Positions 28,501-35,642 of a stretch of 64,000 bases of DNA are shown here, piece after piece. The notes beneath the pieces are model-generated. The model made no database searches. It saw only the letters and a program-made list of their open reading frames with translations, and was not told the origin of the DNA. Source of the DNA: Bacillota bacterium (GTDB lineage: Bacteria; Bacillota; Dethiobacteria; DTU022); assembly GCA_033549065.1 (NCBI GenBank), contig JAWSUE010000002.1:170825-234824 (forward strand), given 5' to 3'. Numbering within the stretch: position 1 is the first letter of the stretch; each line of letters starts with the position of its first letter. Both the position numbers and the translations under genes were made by a program.

Positions 28501-29668
28501 AACACAGCTCGATATTTTTGATGATGTAAAAACCATCCCCCTCAAAGAGGCGGTTAACCAGGGATTGATCAAGGCAATCGATCCCGCCCTTGATAAGTAT
28601 TACCTGGAAAAGGTAAAGAGTCTCTCCCTGACCAAACCGGAGAAGTGCCTGAAGGCGGTTTTCACTCCGCTGCACGGGACAGGTTCTGTCTTCATCCCTG
28701 GCCTGCTTACCAGCATGGGCTGTGTAGACCTTGTCCTGGTTGAAGAACAGATGACAGCAGACCCCGAATTCAGTACGGTCAGGGTGCCCAACCCCGAAGA
28801 TCCGGCAGCCCTCCAGATGGCCCTGGAAAAAGCGGCAGAAGTAAAAGCCGACCTGATCCTCGCCACAGATCCCGACTGCGATCGCGTGGGCACAGCCGTC
28901 CGTGACACCTTCGGGCGCTATGTAATCTTGAGCGGCAACCAGGTAGGCGCCTTGCTCATCGAATATATCTGCAGCAACCTTGTAAGCAGCGGTAAGATGC
29001 CGATTAGTCCCGCCCTGGTCAAAACAATTGTTACCGGGGACCTCGGCCGGAAAGTGGCCGAATCGTATGATTTGCATATTGTGGAAACCCTGACTGGCTT
29101 TAAATTTATTGGGGACAAGATCAGGCAATTTGAAGAAGAAGATACCTTTGACTTCATTTTCGGTTACGAAGAAAGCTATGGGTACCTGGCCGGAACCTTC
29201 GTCCGCGACAAAGACGCCGTTATAGCTTCCCTGCTGATCGCCGAGATGACCGCTTTCTACAAGCAGCAAGGTAAGAGTTTGCTCGACGTGCTTGATATGC
29301 TCCATCGCCGATTTGGATTCTTCCGGGAAGATCTGCTCACCGTGGAACTGAAGGATATCTCACTGGCCGACCGTCATGTGAAGGCTTTTCGTAATCTGCC
29401 TGCCGAAGTTGCCGGTAATCAGGTGATTGAGAAAAGGGACTACGAATTAAGCAAGGGGTGGGATCTCGCCAATAACCGGGAATTCGAGTTAACCCTGCCC
29501 AAATCGAAGGTTCTCCACTACACCCTGGGAGACGGTTCCTGGTTTGCCGTCAGGCCGTCCGGCACCGAACCAAAGGTAAAATTCTACCTCTCGGTAAGCG
29601 CGCCCACGGCATCGGAAGCCGACCACAAACTGGGCCAGCTCCGCCAGGCGATCAAAACGATCTGCTGA
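25598..29668 (+). CDS. Mannose-1-phosphate guanylyltransferase / phosphohexomutase fusion with acidic linker
   Basis: A 1356-residue protein. Residues 1-480: GDP-mannose pyrophosphorylase (GGSGTRLWP, FVEKPDLPTA, WNSGMF) with a type-II phosphomannose-isomerase cupin (YRPWGSY at about 381, GSRLSLQSHKHR). Residues about 490-780: low-complexity Glu/Pro-rich linker. Residues about 781-1356: alpha-phosphohexomutase of the PgcA/PGM2 type with GTGGMRG, the phosphoserine loop TASHNPSDYNG at about 934, metal loop DPDCDR at about 1090 and a C-terminal RPSGTEPKVKFY. Together it could turn mannose-6-phosphate into GDP-mannose. Each half has normal family length. ATG at 25598 with AAAGGAGGG; an upstream GTG at 25574 lies in a repeat and is unlikely. 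Whether the mutase prefers mannose or glucose phosphate is open. Confidence 0.93.
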   Translation: MYAIILAGGSGTRLWPISRELYPKQFLQLPENLKTLKGEIKAHTAGETLDTTSPLKNINLTLIQATVRRVLAAVPEEKIIVITHFEQADEIRRQIMQLGHSKIRILEEPEACNTAPAIGLAATLLDYESGPDEIMAVLPSDHLIPDHAQFVELMKQGEKAAEEYGLVTFGIKPTYPETGYGYICTGEKLDDHTFKIHRFVEKPDLPTAKIYMLDNRYLWNSGMFIFNVGDLLDKYEELLPEMYDSLKKIYLPSLRNLDEIYPALQKISIDYGILEAASDVTVIPTDIGWSDLGSWDAYYQITKKDENLNYIRGNVIPFETEKSLIISTSRLVGTVGLNNMVVIDTEDALLICDRDNTQDVKKVVDQLKKEKAVEAREHRTIYRPWGSYTSLEVGGNYQIKRINVNPGSRLSLQSHKHRSENWIVVEGEALVTVNDRVFVVKKGETAHIPKEGRHRMENKGPDPLTLIEVQYGEYLGEDDIERYEDDYGRAGSVTPTFERPAYKQETSERTASEIAYSEPSLPTDSPKLTGKPETDLPERDLPEKVVPDELTIEMTEEETPPAETSEQEFSEEGKGDEGEQKEEVKKLQEEAPKEPKLMPYGRIDAGDATYKPLTEEEIQKYTSPDFKDLKEPAQEEPEEDVDEEEEGVIRPAGKDEEDSIEDTLIIPTPPKPVSGIPPRTVEGPEIPFPSWRDVKPGDEKDSYTPYDAENLSDEFSTADEVTDMSSPLIEGDTDTAPPTVEPETPSPSPPSGEVQDETEEKDFCALPDEEDTQKLPPLKSKPWLNDEDYIKPPSEILLEKWITHPELEPSMRRELLAMKENIVVVDEHFGNELEFGTGGMRGLIGPGLNRVNIYTIRRATQGLANYINKQSPSKSAPKVAIAYDTRHHSAEFAEAAALVLAANGIKALLFKDIRPTPLLSFATRELKCAAGIVITASHNPSDYNGYKVYSSDGGQAVSPFIDELISEITQLDIFDDVKTIPLKEAVNQGLIKAIDPALDKYYLEKVKSLSLTKPEKCLKAVFTPLHGTGSVFIPGLLTSMGCVDLVLVEEQMTADPEFSTVRVPNPEDPAALQMALEKAAEVKADLILATDPDCDRVGTAVRDTFGRYVILSGNQVGALLIEYICSNLVSSGKMPISPALVKTIVTGDLGRKVAESYDLHIVETLTGFKFIGDKIRQFEEEDTFDFIFGYEESYGYLAGTFVRDKDAVIASLLIAEMTAFYKQQGKSLLDVLDMLHRRFGFFREDLLTVELKDISLADRHVKAFRNLPAEVAGNQVIEKRDYELSKGWDLANNREFELTLPKSKVLHYTLGDGSWFAVRPSGTEPKVKFYLSVSAPTASEADHKLGQLRQAIKTIC

Positions 29669-29669
29669 T

Positions 29670-29724
29670 TTCAACAAAATGTCCTTCTATGATATAATCA
29701 TAATATCAGTATGCTGAAATACTG
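29670..29724 (+). promoter_or_regulatory. Promoter and inverted repeat of the AbrB-type gene
   Basis: TTCAAC (29670-29675), 17-nt spacer, TATAAT (29693-29698), then an inverted repeat CAGTAT / ATACTG with 6-nt centre at 29707-29724 across the expected start of transcription. It fits autoregulation by the AbrB-type antitoxin that follows. Confidence 0.6.
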
Positions 29725-29753
29725 AAATGATGAAGTAATGGAGGGGTGAAAAG

Positions 29754-30095
29754 ATGAATAATGCTCAGTTAAATGATCGGGGACAGCTAACTATCCCAAA
29801 AAACATACGTGAAAAGCTTAATTTAAAGCCGAAAGATATAGTTAATATTGAAGTTATAAACAATGACAGAATTCTTATTTCAAAGCGTGATATATACGAT
29901 GATCTGGATGATCTAATTAAACGAGATCTGATTAATGAAGGTTGCGCTCCTTATGAATTGGATGATAAAATTGCAGAGAAAAAGAAAGAATTGGCGACTG
30001 CTCTCTTGAAAATGACTAAGGATGCTGGCGAGGATGTATCAAAAGGTAAATATGTAACACTTGATGAACTCGAGAAAGAACTCAATGAAGAATAG
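29754..30095 (+). CDS. AbrB/SpoVT-type antitoxin
   Basis: A 113-residue protein with an N-terminal swapped-hairpin AbrB DNA-binding domain (NDRGQLTIPKNIREKLNLKPKD, cited only as positions 5-26) and a charged helical C-terminal tail that would neutralise a toxin. ATG at 29754 has GGAGGGG upstream. The overlapping downstream frame is only a stub of a RelE-like toxin, so the antitoxin appears orphaned. Confidence 0.8.
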   Translation: MNNAQLNDRGQLTIPKNIREKLNLKPKDIVNIEVINNDRILISKRDIYDDLDDLIKRDLINEGCAPYELDDKIAEKKKELATALLKMTKDAGEDVSKGKYVTLDELEKELNEE

Positions 30096-30174
30096 AATAT
30101 TTGAAGTAACTATTCCAAACAAAGTCAAACAGGATATAAAGAAAATTGATGTGAAGGCTGTAAAAGGAACTTAA
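30085..30174 (+). pseudogene. RelE/ParE-like toxin N-terminal stub
   Basis: ATG at 30085 overlaps the antitoxin by 11 nt, as in intact toxin-antitoxin pairs, and encodes FEVTIPNKVKQDIKKID followed by an early TAA after 29 codons. The sequence resembles the first helix of RelE-type toxins (xSxxxxKDIKKL). The rest of the toxin is gone; the FAD oxidase gene starts 5 nt later. Confidence 0.65.
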
Positions 30175-30179
30175 TATAA

Positions 30180-31307
30180 ATGGATAAAGTCAACACACTA
30201 ATAATCGGTGCCGGGGTGATCGGTCTGGCTGTAGCTGCCGAGCTTTCAGCCGGAAGCCCCGGCTCTTATATTGTAGTTATGGAACAGCACGAAAGCTTTG
30301 GCCGTGAAACTTCAAGCCGCAACAGCGAAGTGATACACGCCGGAATCTATTACCCTAGAGGCACCCTGAAAGCACGGCTCTGTGTGGAAGGCAAAGAACT
30401 GCTCTACAGTTTATGCGAAAAATGGTCAGTCCCCTACCGCCGCACAGGCAAGCTGATAGTAGCCAACACCCCCGAAGAATCGGCCTCCCTTGACGACCTG
30501 CTATCTCAGGCGGTTTCCAACGGGGTAGATGATCTCGAAGATCTTGCCCCTGCGCAGATTTCCCGCCTGGAGCCGCACATCAAGGCTGAACGGGCCCTGT
30601 TTTCTCCTTCCACCGGCATATTAGACTCTCACACCCTGATGGATCGACTCGAATACCTGGCACAGCAAAACGGTGTTCTCATGGCCTACTGCCACCAGGT
30701 TAAAGATATTGAAAAACTCTCTGACAGTTACCGGATCACTTTTCAAAACCCAGATGGCAGCTTGGATACTATCGACTGTATCAACCTGGTGAACTCTGCC
30801 GGTCTGCAGGCAGATCAGGTTGCCTCCCTGGCAGGCATCGATATCGACCAGGCAGCCTACCGCCAGCACTACTGCAAGGGAGAATATTTCAGCCTGCCCT
30901 CCTCGAAAGCATCACTGGTTAATCACCTGGTATACCCGCCGCCCCTGCATGAGTTAACAGGACTCGGTATTCATCTAACTAAAAGCCTCGACGGCCGCCT
31001 GCTGCTCGGCCCGAATACTATCTACACTGATGAGCCGGAATACAAAATAGAGCTGACCCACGCAGCCGATTTCTACAGCGCCGTCAAACCATTTTTTCCC
31101 TTTATCGAACCAAATGATCCCGAACCCGACATGGCCGGTATCCGCCCCAAGCTTTCAGGCCCCGGGGAACCCTTCCGCGACTTCATCATCACCGAAGAAA
31201 GCTCCCGCGGCTTACCCGGCCTGATCAACCTGCTCGGCATGGAATCCCCCGGCCTCACCTGCTGCCTGAGCATCGCCCGCCAAGTTCGGAAACTTCAAAG
31301 TGAATAA
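30180..31307 (+). CDS. LhgO-like FAD-dependent oxidoreductase
   Basis: A 375-residue DAO-family flavoprotein close to L-2-hydroxyglutarate oxidase/dehydrogenase: N-terminal GAGVIGLAVAAEL dinucleotide motif, SSRNSEVIHAGIYYP (highly typical of LhgO) and a C-terminal GMESPGLTCCLSIA. It oxidises 2-hydroxyglutarate or a similar 2-hydroxy acid. In an anaerobe electrons would go to a quinone or flavoprotein rather than oxygen. ATG at 30180 follows AAAAGGAAC at 10-nt spacing. Neighbours give no hint to its role. Confidence 0.85.
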   Translation: MDKVNTLIIGAGVIGLAVAAELSAGSPGSYIVVMEQHESFGRETSSRNSEVIHAGIYYPRGTLKARLCVEGKELLYSLCEKWSVPYRRTGKLIVANTPEESASLDDLLSQAVSNGVDDLEDLAPAQISRLEPHIKAERALFSPSTGILDSHTLMDRLEYLAQQNGVLMAYCHQVKDIEKLSDSYRITFQNPDGSLDTIDCINLVNSAGLQADQVASLAGIDIDQAAYRQHYCKGEYFSLPSSKASLVNHLVYPPPLHELTGLGIHLTKSLDGRLLLGPNTIYTDEPEYKIELTHAADFYSAVKPFFPFIEPNDPEPDMAGIRPKLSGPGEPFRDFIITEESSRGLPGLINLLGMESPGLTCCLSIARQVRKLQSE

Positions 31308-31334
31308 ATAATTTCAATTTGCATAGCTACCTAC

Positions 31335-31363
31335 TTGATCAATAAGGGTTATTAAGTTAAAAT
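31335..31363 (+). promoter_or_regulatory. Promoter of the vapBC-like unit
   Basis: TTGATC (31335-31340), 17-nt spacer, TAAAAT (31358-31363), about 30 nt upstream of the antitoxin start. Confidence 0.5.
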
Positions 31364-31392
31364 AGTCTTACTTGTAAAGCAGGAGGTGTATT

Positions 31393-31653
31393 TTGGTGAA
31401 AGTTAAAATATCATCAAAAGGTCAAATATCTATCCCTGTCGATTTCCGAAGAAGGATGCACGTTGAACCTGGAGATGAAATTTCAATTATTGATAGTGGT
31501 GACAGCCTGATTATTTATCCAAGTAAAAAATATGATCCGGAAGAACTAAAAAATATATTCGAGGAACTCAGGGGAAGCTGGCATGATTTGGAAGTAGATG
31601 GTGCCGAATACGTCCGTGATATAAGAAAAGGTGGAACTCGTGATGTTTGGTAA
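31393..31653 (+). CDS. AbrB-type antitoxin of a VapBC unit
   Basis: An 86-residue protein with an N-terminal AbrB domain (SSKGQISIPVDFRR) and a C-terminal toxin-binding tail. The start is TTG 31393 or GTG 31396; GGAGGTG lies upstream. Its 3' end overlaps the PIN-domain toxin gene by 11 nt. Confidence 0.85.
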   Translation: MVKVKISSKGQISIPVDFRRRMHVEPGDEISIIDSGDSLIIYPSKKYDPEELKNIFEELRGSWHDLEVDGAEYVRDIRKGGTRDVW

Positions 31654-32059
31654 AGCCAGCTTATTGTTAGATACCGATATATTTATAAATTATCTGCGCG
31701 GTCAGTCAGAAGAGGCAGAGCTAATCAGGAGAATAATTTTTAATGAAGAGTTTAACGGATTCTATTCAGCAATCACTGAGATTGAACTTTATTCGGTTGA
31801 GCGGATGAGTTTAGAACAAGAAAAGAAGATCAAGATACTCTTAAGTAGTTTGCAGCGAATTGAATTAAATTCACCGGTTGCTCAACTTGCCGGTAGATTG
31901 ATTGCCCGATATCGGAAAAACAATGGATTGGAAATGCCCGATGCAGTAATTGCTGCATCCGCTGTCATAGTCAATGCCTCCCTGGTATCAAAAAATATAA
32001 AACATTTTTCATATATTCCGGGATTGGTTTTATCGCCACCGGATGCCTATAGTTACTAA
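31643..32059 (+). CDS. VapC-type PIN-domain toxin
   Basis: A 138-residue PIN-domain ribonuclease: first acidic residues in LLDTDIFINYLRG, middle Glu in ITEIELYS, and the DAVIAASA motif near the C-terminus. ATG at 31643 is preferred, with AAGGTGG nine nt upstream inside the antitoxin gene; the frame is open further up to a GTG at 31631. All catalytic acidic residues seem present, so the toxin is probably active. Confidence 0.88.
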   Translation: MFGKASLLLDTDIFINYLRGQSEEAELIRRIIFNEEFNGFYSAITEIELYSVERMSLEQEKKIKILLSSLQRIELNSPVAQLAGRLIARYRKNNGLEMPDAVIAASAVIVNASLVSKNIKHFSYIPGLVLSPPDAYSY

Positions 32060-32072
32060 TCGAGGAACTTAG

Positions 32073-33992
32073 ATGCCTTTACTAAACCTATCACAAATCA
32101 GCAAGTCATACGGTGCCGAATCGATCCTTACCGGCATTACCATCCAACTGCAACCCGGTGAAAAAGCAGGCCTGATCGGCCCCAACGGGTCGGGTAAAAC
32201 CACTCTGCTTAAAATTCTGGTCGGTGAACTGGAAGCAGACATTGGCTCAGTGCATCTTTCCCGCGGCACCCGTATCGGCTATTTGCCCCAGGAGCCCCGG
32301 GCCATCCCTGATGGAACATTGCTCAGCCACCTGCGCTACCCCCTGAAGCATCTCTTTGATCTCAGGGATGAAATCGCCGCCCTTGAAAAGGAGATTGCTT
32401 CCCGGGCGGAAAGGGAAGGAAAATCCCCGGAGGATTTACTTGAAAAATATGCCACCCTGACCTCCCGGTTTGAAGAAAACGGGGGCTACCAGGTAGAAAG
32501 CAGGCTGCTTTCTGTAGCCCGCGGGCTCGGCTTTGAAGAAGGTGACCTCGATCGCGAGCTTTCATCCTTCAGCGGCGGGGAAAAAACAAGGGCGCGCCTG
32601 GCCGGCTTACTCCTCCAGGACCTCGACCTTTTGTTGCTCGATGAGCCGACCAACTTCCTCGACCTGTCAGCCCTCGAATGGCTGGAGAAGTTCCTGCGCG
32701 ACCTGCCCTGTGCCCTCCTGGTGGTCAGTCACGACCGGTTCTTCCTGGACCGGGTAGTTAGCCGTATTTTTGCCCTCAGTCGCCATGACATCAAAAGCTA
32801 CATCGGCAACTACAGCGCCTACCAGCATCAGCTAGAACAGGAACGACTAAGCCTTGACAGGGAATATCAGCACCAGAAACTGCTTAAAGAACGGGAGGAG
32901 CGCCTTGTCCGCGAGGCGAAAGCGGACGAACGTTCCAAGCGCCAGGCCCGCAGCCGCCAGAAACGCCTTGATAAGCTGGAAACGGTCGAACGGGTGGCGG
33001 ATCAAAAAAGCTTTAAGCTGGGGCTTGGATACAGCGGGCGCAGCGGAAGGCAGGTAATCATCTTCGATTCAGTCGGCATCGATTTCCCTGACCGCACTCT
33101 ATTTGCCGACTTATCCTTTGAGATTAACTGGGGGGATCGCATCGCCCTGGTTGGCCCCAACGGAGCAGGCAAATCGACCCTGCTGAAGATGATCGCCGGT
33201 GCGCTCAAGCCCTCTACCGGCTCAATTCGTCTCGGCCCGTCCACCCGTGTAGTCTATTTCTCCCAGGAGCAGGAGCAGCTCGAGCCCCGGCAGAACCTGG
33301 TCGAAGCGATAACTTCAGTCTCTGAATTTGATGTCAAACAGGCCCGCAACCACCTGGGACGCTACCTCTTCCGCGGAGATGACGTATTCAAGCAGGTTCG
33401 CGATTTGAGCGGGGGGGAGAAAAGCCGCCTCGCCCTGGCCCGCCTGGCCTTGAGCACCGGGAACTGCCTTCTAATGGATGAGCCGACCAGCCACCTTGAC
33501 CTGCCTGCCCTGGAAGAAATCGAAAAGGTTCTGGAAAGCTACCCCGGCACCTTGATTATTGTCTCTCACGACCGGTTCTTTCTTAAAGGCATGGCTAACC
33601 GGGTTTTTGAACTTGACCAGGGTAAACTTAAGATATTTGATGCGCCATTTGAGGAATACCTCGAACTGAAAGAAAACAGCGCAGCAGCACCGAAGAAAGA
33701 TGAACAGTCAAAGCTGGATGATAAAGCAAGAAGGCAGGAAGAACACCGCCGCCGTCAGGAAGAACAGCGCAGAATCCGCCGATTGAAGGACGAACAGGCT
33801 CGCCTGGAAGAAGAGATTCATGCTTTGGAAGAGAATATCATCGAGCTGGAAAACACCCTCTCGGATCCCTCACGCTATGGAGATCATCACCAACTGGCCG
33901 AACTGGGCTCCAGCCTTGAAGAGGCCAGGTCAGAAATAACTTCCCTGATGGATCGCTGGGAAGAAGTCACCGGTTTGTTGGAAGAGTTGTAA
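32073..33992 (+). CDS. ABC-F family ATPase (Uup/YdiF-like)
   Basis: A 639-residue soluble protein with two ABC domains: Walker A GPNGSGKTT at about residue 37 and GPNGAGKST at about 368, signatures SGGEKTRARLAG and SGGEKSRLALAR, and Walker B DEPTNFLD and DEPTSHLD. Residues 535-639 form a charged coiled coil. ABC-F proteins bind the ribosomal E site and relieve stalling or resistance to antibiotics; without membrane domains it is not a transporter. ATG at 32073 follows GAGGAAC. Not evidently linked to its TA neighbours. Confidence 0.94.
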   Translation: MPLLNLSQISKSYGAESILTGITIQLQPGEKAGLIGPNGSGKTTLLKILVGELEADIGSVHLSRGTRIGYLPQEPRAIPDGTLLSHLRYPLKHLFDLRDEIAALEKEIASRAEREGKSPEDLLEKYATLTSRFEENGGYQVESRLLSVARGLGFEEGDLDRELSSFSGGEKTRARLAGLLLQDLDLLLLDEPTNFLDLSALEWLEKFLRDLPCALLVVSHDRFFLDRVVSRIFALSRHDIKSYIGNYSAYQHQLEQERLSLDREYQHQKLLKEREERLVREAKADERSKRQARSRQKRLDKLETVERVADQKSFKLGLGYSGRSGRQVIIFDSVGIDFPDRTLFADLSFEINWGDRIALVGPNGAGKSTLLKMIAGALKPSTGSIRLGPSTRVVYFSQEQEQLEPRQNLVEAITSVSEFDVKQARNHLGRYLFRGDDVFKQVRDLSGGEKSRLALARLALSTGNCLLMDEPTSHLDLPALEEIEKVLESYPGTLIIVSHDRFFLKGMANRVFELDQGKLKIFDAPFEEYLELKENSAAAPKKDEQSKLDDKARRQEEHRRRQEEQRRIRRLKDEQARLEEEIHALEENIIELENTLSDPSRYGDHHQLAELGSSLEEARSEITSLMDRWEEVTGLLEEL

Positions 33993-34062
33993 TCACCAGA
34001 TTCTTTTACATGATAAGTTGAATAAGTTGTTGGTTCCTATGTCATAGCAAACCCATATGTGA

Positions 34063-34068
34063 TATAAT
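34063..34068 (+). promoter_or_regulatory. Extended -10 promoter of the second vapBC-like unit
   Basis: TGATATAAT (extended -10, TATAAT at 34063-34068) 38 nt before the antitoxin start; no good -35 is present at 17 nt. Confidence 0.5.
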
Positions 34069-34105
34069 AACGTAAAGCAAATCTTACAAGTAAGGAGGCT
34101 TATAC

Positions 34106-34384
34106 ATGGAACCTTTTATCGTAAAGATCAGTAGCAAAGGACAATTAACGCTCCCTGCAGAAGTGCGAAAAAAATTGGGATTAATGACAGGGAGTAAGCT
34201 TTATCTTGTACTCGATAATAATGAAATCAGGATGAAAGCTTTTAAAGGCCAATTACCGGTTTTAAATAAAAAAAGTAGTATTTATAGCTTAATTGGTTCA
34301 TTTGCCGGGCCTGAAGATCTGTCGGAAAATCATGATAAATATTTTGCTGAAACGGTTGATAATGATGAGAATAATATTTACTGA
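34106..34384 (+). CDS. AbrB-type antitoxin (second VapBC unit)
   Basis: A 92-residue protein with an AbrB DNA-binding domain in its first 50 residues (SSKGQLTLPAEVRKKLG) and a flexible tail. AAGGAGG precedes the ATG. It overlaps the following PIN toxin by about 20 nt. Confidence 0.85.
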   Translation: MEPFIVKISSKGQLTLPAEVRKKLGLMTGSKLYLVLDNNEIRMKAFKGQLPVLNKKSSIYSLIGSFAGPEDLSENHDKYFAETVDNDENNIY

Positions 34385-34760
34385 TACTTCAGCATTTGCA
34401 GCACTTTTTAATATTAAGGACGGATATCATAATCAAGCAATAAAAATATTTAAAAAGCTCTCAGAACAGAACGCTGCTCTTGTTACAACAAATATCATTC
34501 GACTGGAGACACATGCATTATTGCTCAGTAAAGCTAATAGAGATTTAGCGATGCAATTTCTCGAAGAACAATCGTGGCATGTCGAATGGGTAACATTCGA
34601 AGATGAAAACAATGCCTTAAAACTATTAAAAAAGAATAACGATAAAAATTATTCTCTGACAGATGCTGTTAGTTTTGTTGTTATGAATCGTCTTAGTTTG
34701 AATGAAGCCTTTACGTTCGATCGCCACTTCCAACAGTATGGTTTTAAGGTTTTAGAATAA
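34362..34760 (+). CDS. VapC-type PIN-domain toxin (second unit)
   Basis: A PIN-domain protein of about 132 residues: FTDTSAFAALF at the N-terminus, RLETHALL in the middle and LTDAVSFVVM plus FTFDRHFQQYG at the end. I place the start at the ATG-ATG pair at 34362/34365 inside the antitoxin gene; the longer frame from 34293 is an artefact of overlap. The AT-rich composition differs from the tsa genes next to it, in line with horizontal movement of the unit. Confidence 0.85.
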   Translation: MMRIIFTDTSAFAALFNIKDGYHNQAIKIFKKLSEQNAALVTTNIIRLETHALLLSKANRDLAMQFLEEQSWHVEWVTFEDENNALKLLKKNNDKNYSLTDAVSFVVMNRLSLNEAFTFDRHFQQYGFKVLE

Positions 34761-34820
34761 GAAAGAAATCAATAGATACTTGGTTTATGTAAATAAAACC
34801 ATGTACAATAGGTGCCCAAA

Positions 34821-35369
34821 ATGAAAAAAAACGGTACAATGCGCCAGGCAGAAGCATATATAACCACCAGGCTGGAAGAAGAGACCGCCTACATCGGAGA
34901 ACTCTTTGGCCGTTACCTCGATAAACCCCTTGTGGTTGCCCTGCAGGGGGAACTTGGCGCGGGAAAGACCGTTTTTACCCGCGGCGCCGCCCGTGGTCTT
35001 GAAGTAACCGATCGGGTCTCCAGCCCGACTTTTGTCTTGCTAAAGATCTACAACGGTCGCCTGCCGGTCTACCATTTCGATTTCTATCGCTTATCATCCG
35101 ACGAAGATATAATCGAACTTGGTTTTGACGAGTACCTGCCTGGTGACGGGATCGCCTTTATCGAATGGCCCGAACGCCTTCCCGATCTGCTTCCCCCCGA
35201 ATATCTGAAGATCGATATCGAGCTCTTTTACGACGAAAAGGGAGAAGGCCGCCGCATAAGGTTCACCCCCCACGGTACCTACCCCTCAAAAATAGTAGAA
35301 ACCGTAATCGAAAACATCACCTGGCACACCGACGGCACCCTCAATGTGTCACGGGGACGGTTCTCTTGA
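34821..35369 (+). CDS. tsaE: tRNA t6A biosynthesis ATPase TsaE, C-terminus altered by a repeat
   Basis: P-loop ATPase of the t6A37 tRNA modification machinery: Walker A GELGAGKTVF, SSPTFVL and HFDFYRL motifs. The ATG at 34821 gives 182 residues; GTG 34812 is an alternative. Family members are about 150-160 residues. The last codons, reading NVSRGRFS and stop, are supplied by a GGGGACGGTTC repeat inserted at 35346-35372, so the native C-terminal tail has been replaced. Core motifs are intact and the protein is probably functional. A promoter-like TTGGTT-18-TACAAT (34780-34809) lies just upstream. Confidence 0.92.
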   Translation: MKKNGTMRQAEAYITTRLEEETAYIGELFGRYLDKPLVVALQGELGAGKTVFTRGAARGLEVTDRVSSPTFVLLKIYNGRLPVYHFDFYRLSSDEDIIELGFDEYLPGDGIAFIEWPERLPDLLPPEYLKIDIELFYDEKGEGRRIRFTPHGTYPSKIVETVIENITWHTDGTLNVSRGRFS

Positions 35370-35372
35370 CAC
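35346..35372 (+). repeat. GGGGACGGTTC repeat inside the 3' end of tsaE
   Basis: GTGTCACGGGGACGG..CTTGACAC, ends inverted. It encodes the last residues of TsaE and overlaps its stop codon (35367-35369). Confidence 0.9.
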
Positions 35373-35502
35373 ATTTTCAATCGCTTTTACGTTTATATAG
35401 CACAAGAGGGTTGAGTATTTGAGAGGATAAAGTTTATTTTACCTGACGAAATGGCGACATTATTTTTAAAATAGTATAATGTATCGGGGATAAATTCTAT
35501 AG

Positions 35503-35522
35503 ATGTTGCATTGGTGCAACAT
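35503..35522. promoter_or_regulatory. Small hairpin in the tsaE-tsaB gap
   Basis: ATGTTGCA TTGG TGCAACAT, an 8-bp perfect stem. It is followed by A residues rather than T residues on the plus strand, so it is not a plus-strand terminator. The role is unknown. Confidence 0.35.
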
Positions 35523-35523
35523 A

Positions 35524-35629
35524 AAAAAAATAAGTTGAGCATTAGGAAGTGTGTCAGGAGAACCGTCCCTGCGACAAAAAAATAAGTTGAGCATTAGGAA
35601 GTGTGTCAGGAGAACCGTCCCTGCGACAC
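35524..35629 (-). repeat. 52-bp tandem duplication containing a GGGGACGGTTC-type repeat
   Basis: Two head-to-tail copies, period 52 bp, of a unit made of AAAAAAATAAGTTGAGCATT, AGGAAGTG and the reverse repeat GTGTCAGGAGAACCGTCCCTGCGACA. The first copies carry the repeat at 35549-35576 and the second at 35601-35629. The unit joins the AAATAAGTTG motif to the other repeat family. The second copy ends 14 nt before the tsaB start. Confidence 0.9.
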
Positions 35630-35642
35630 GAAATGGGAGGAA

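Noticed and set aside
27977..29305. 442-codon minus-strand open frame
   Set aside because: It lies wholly opposite the mutase half of the GDP-mannose fusion, has no recognisable domain and is a shadow of that gene's codon use.
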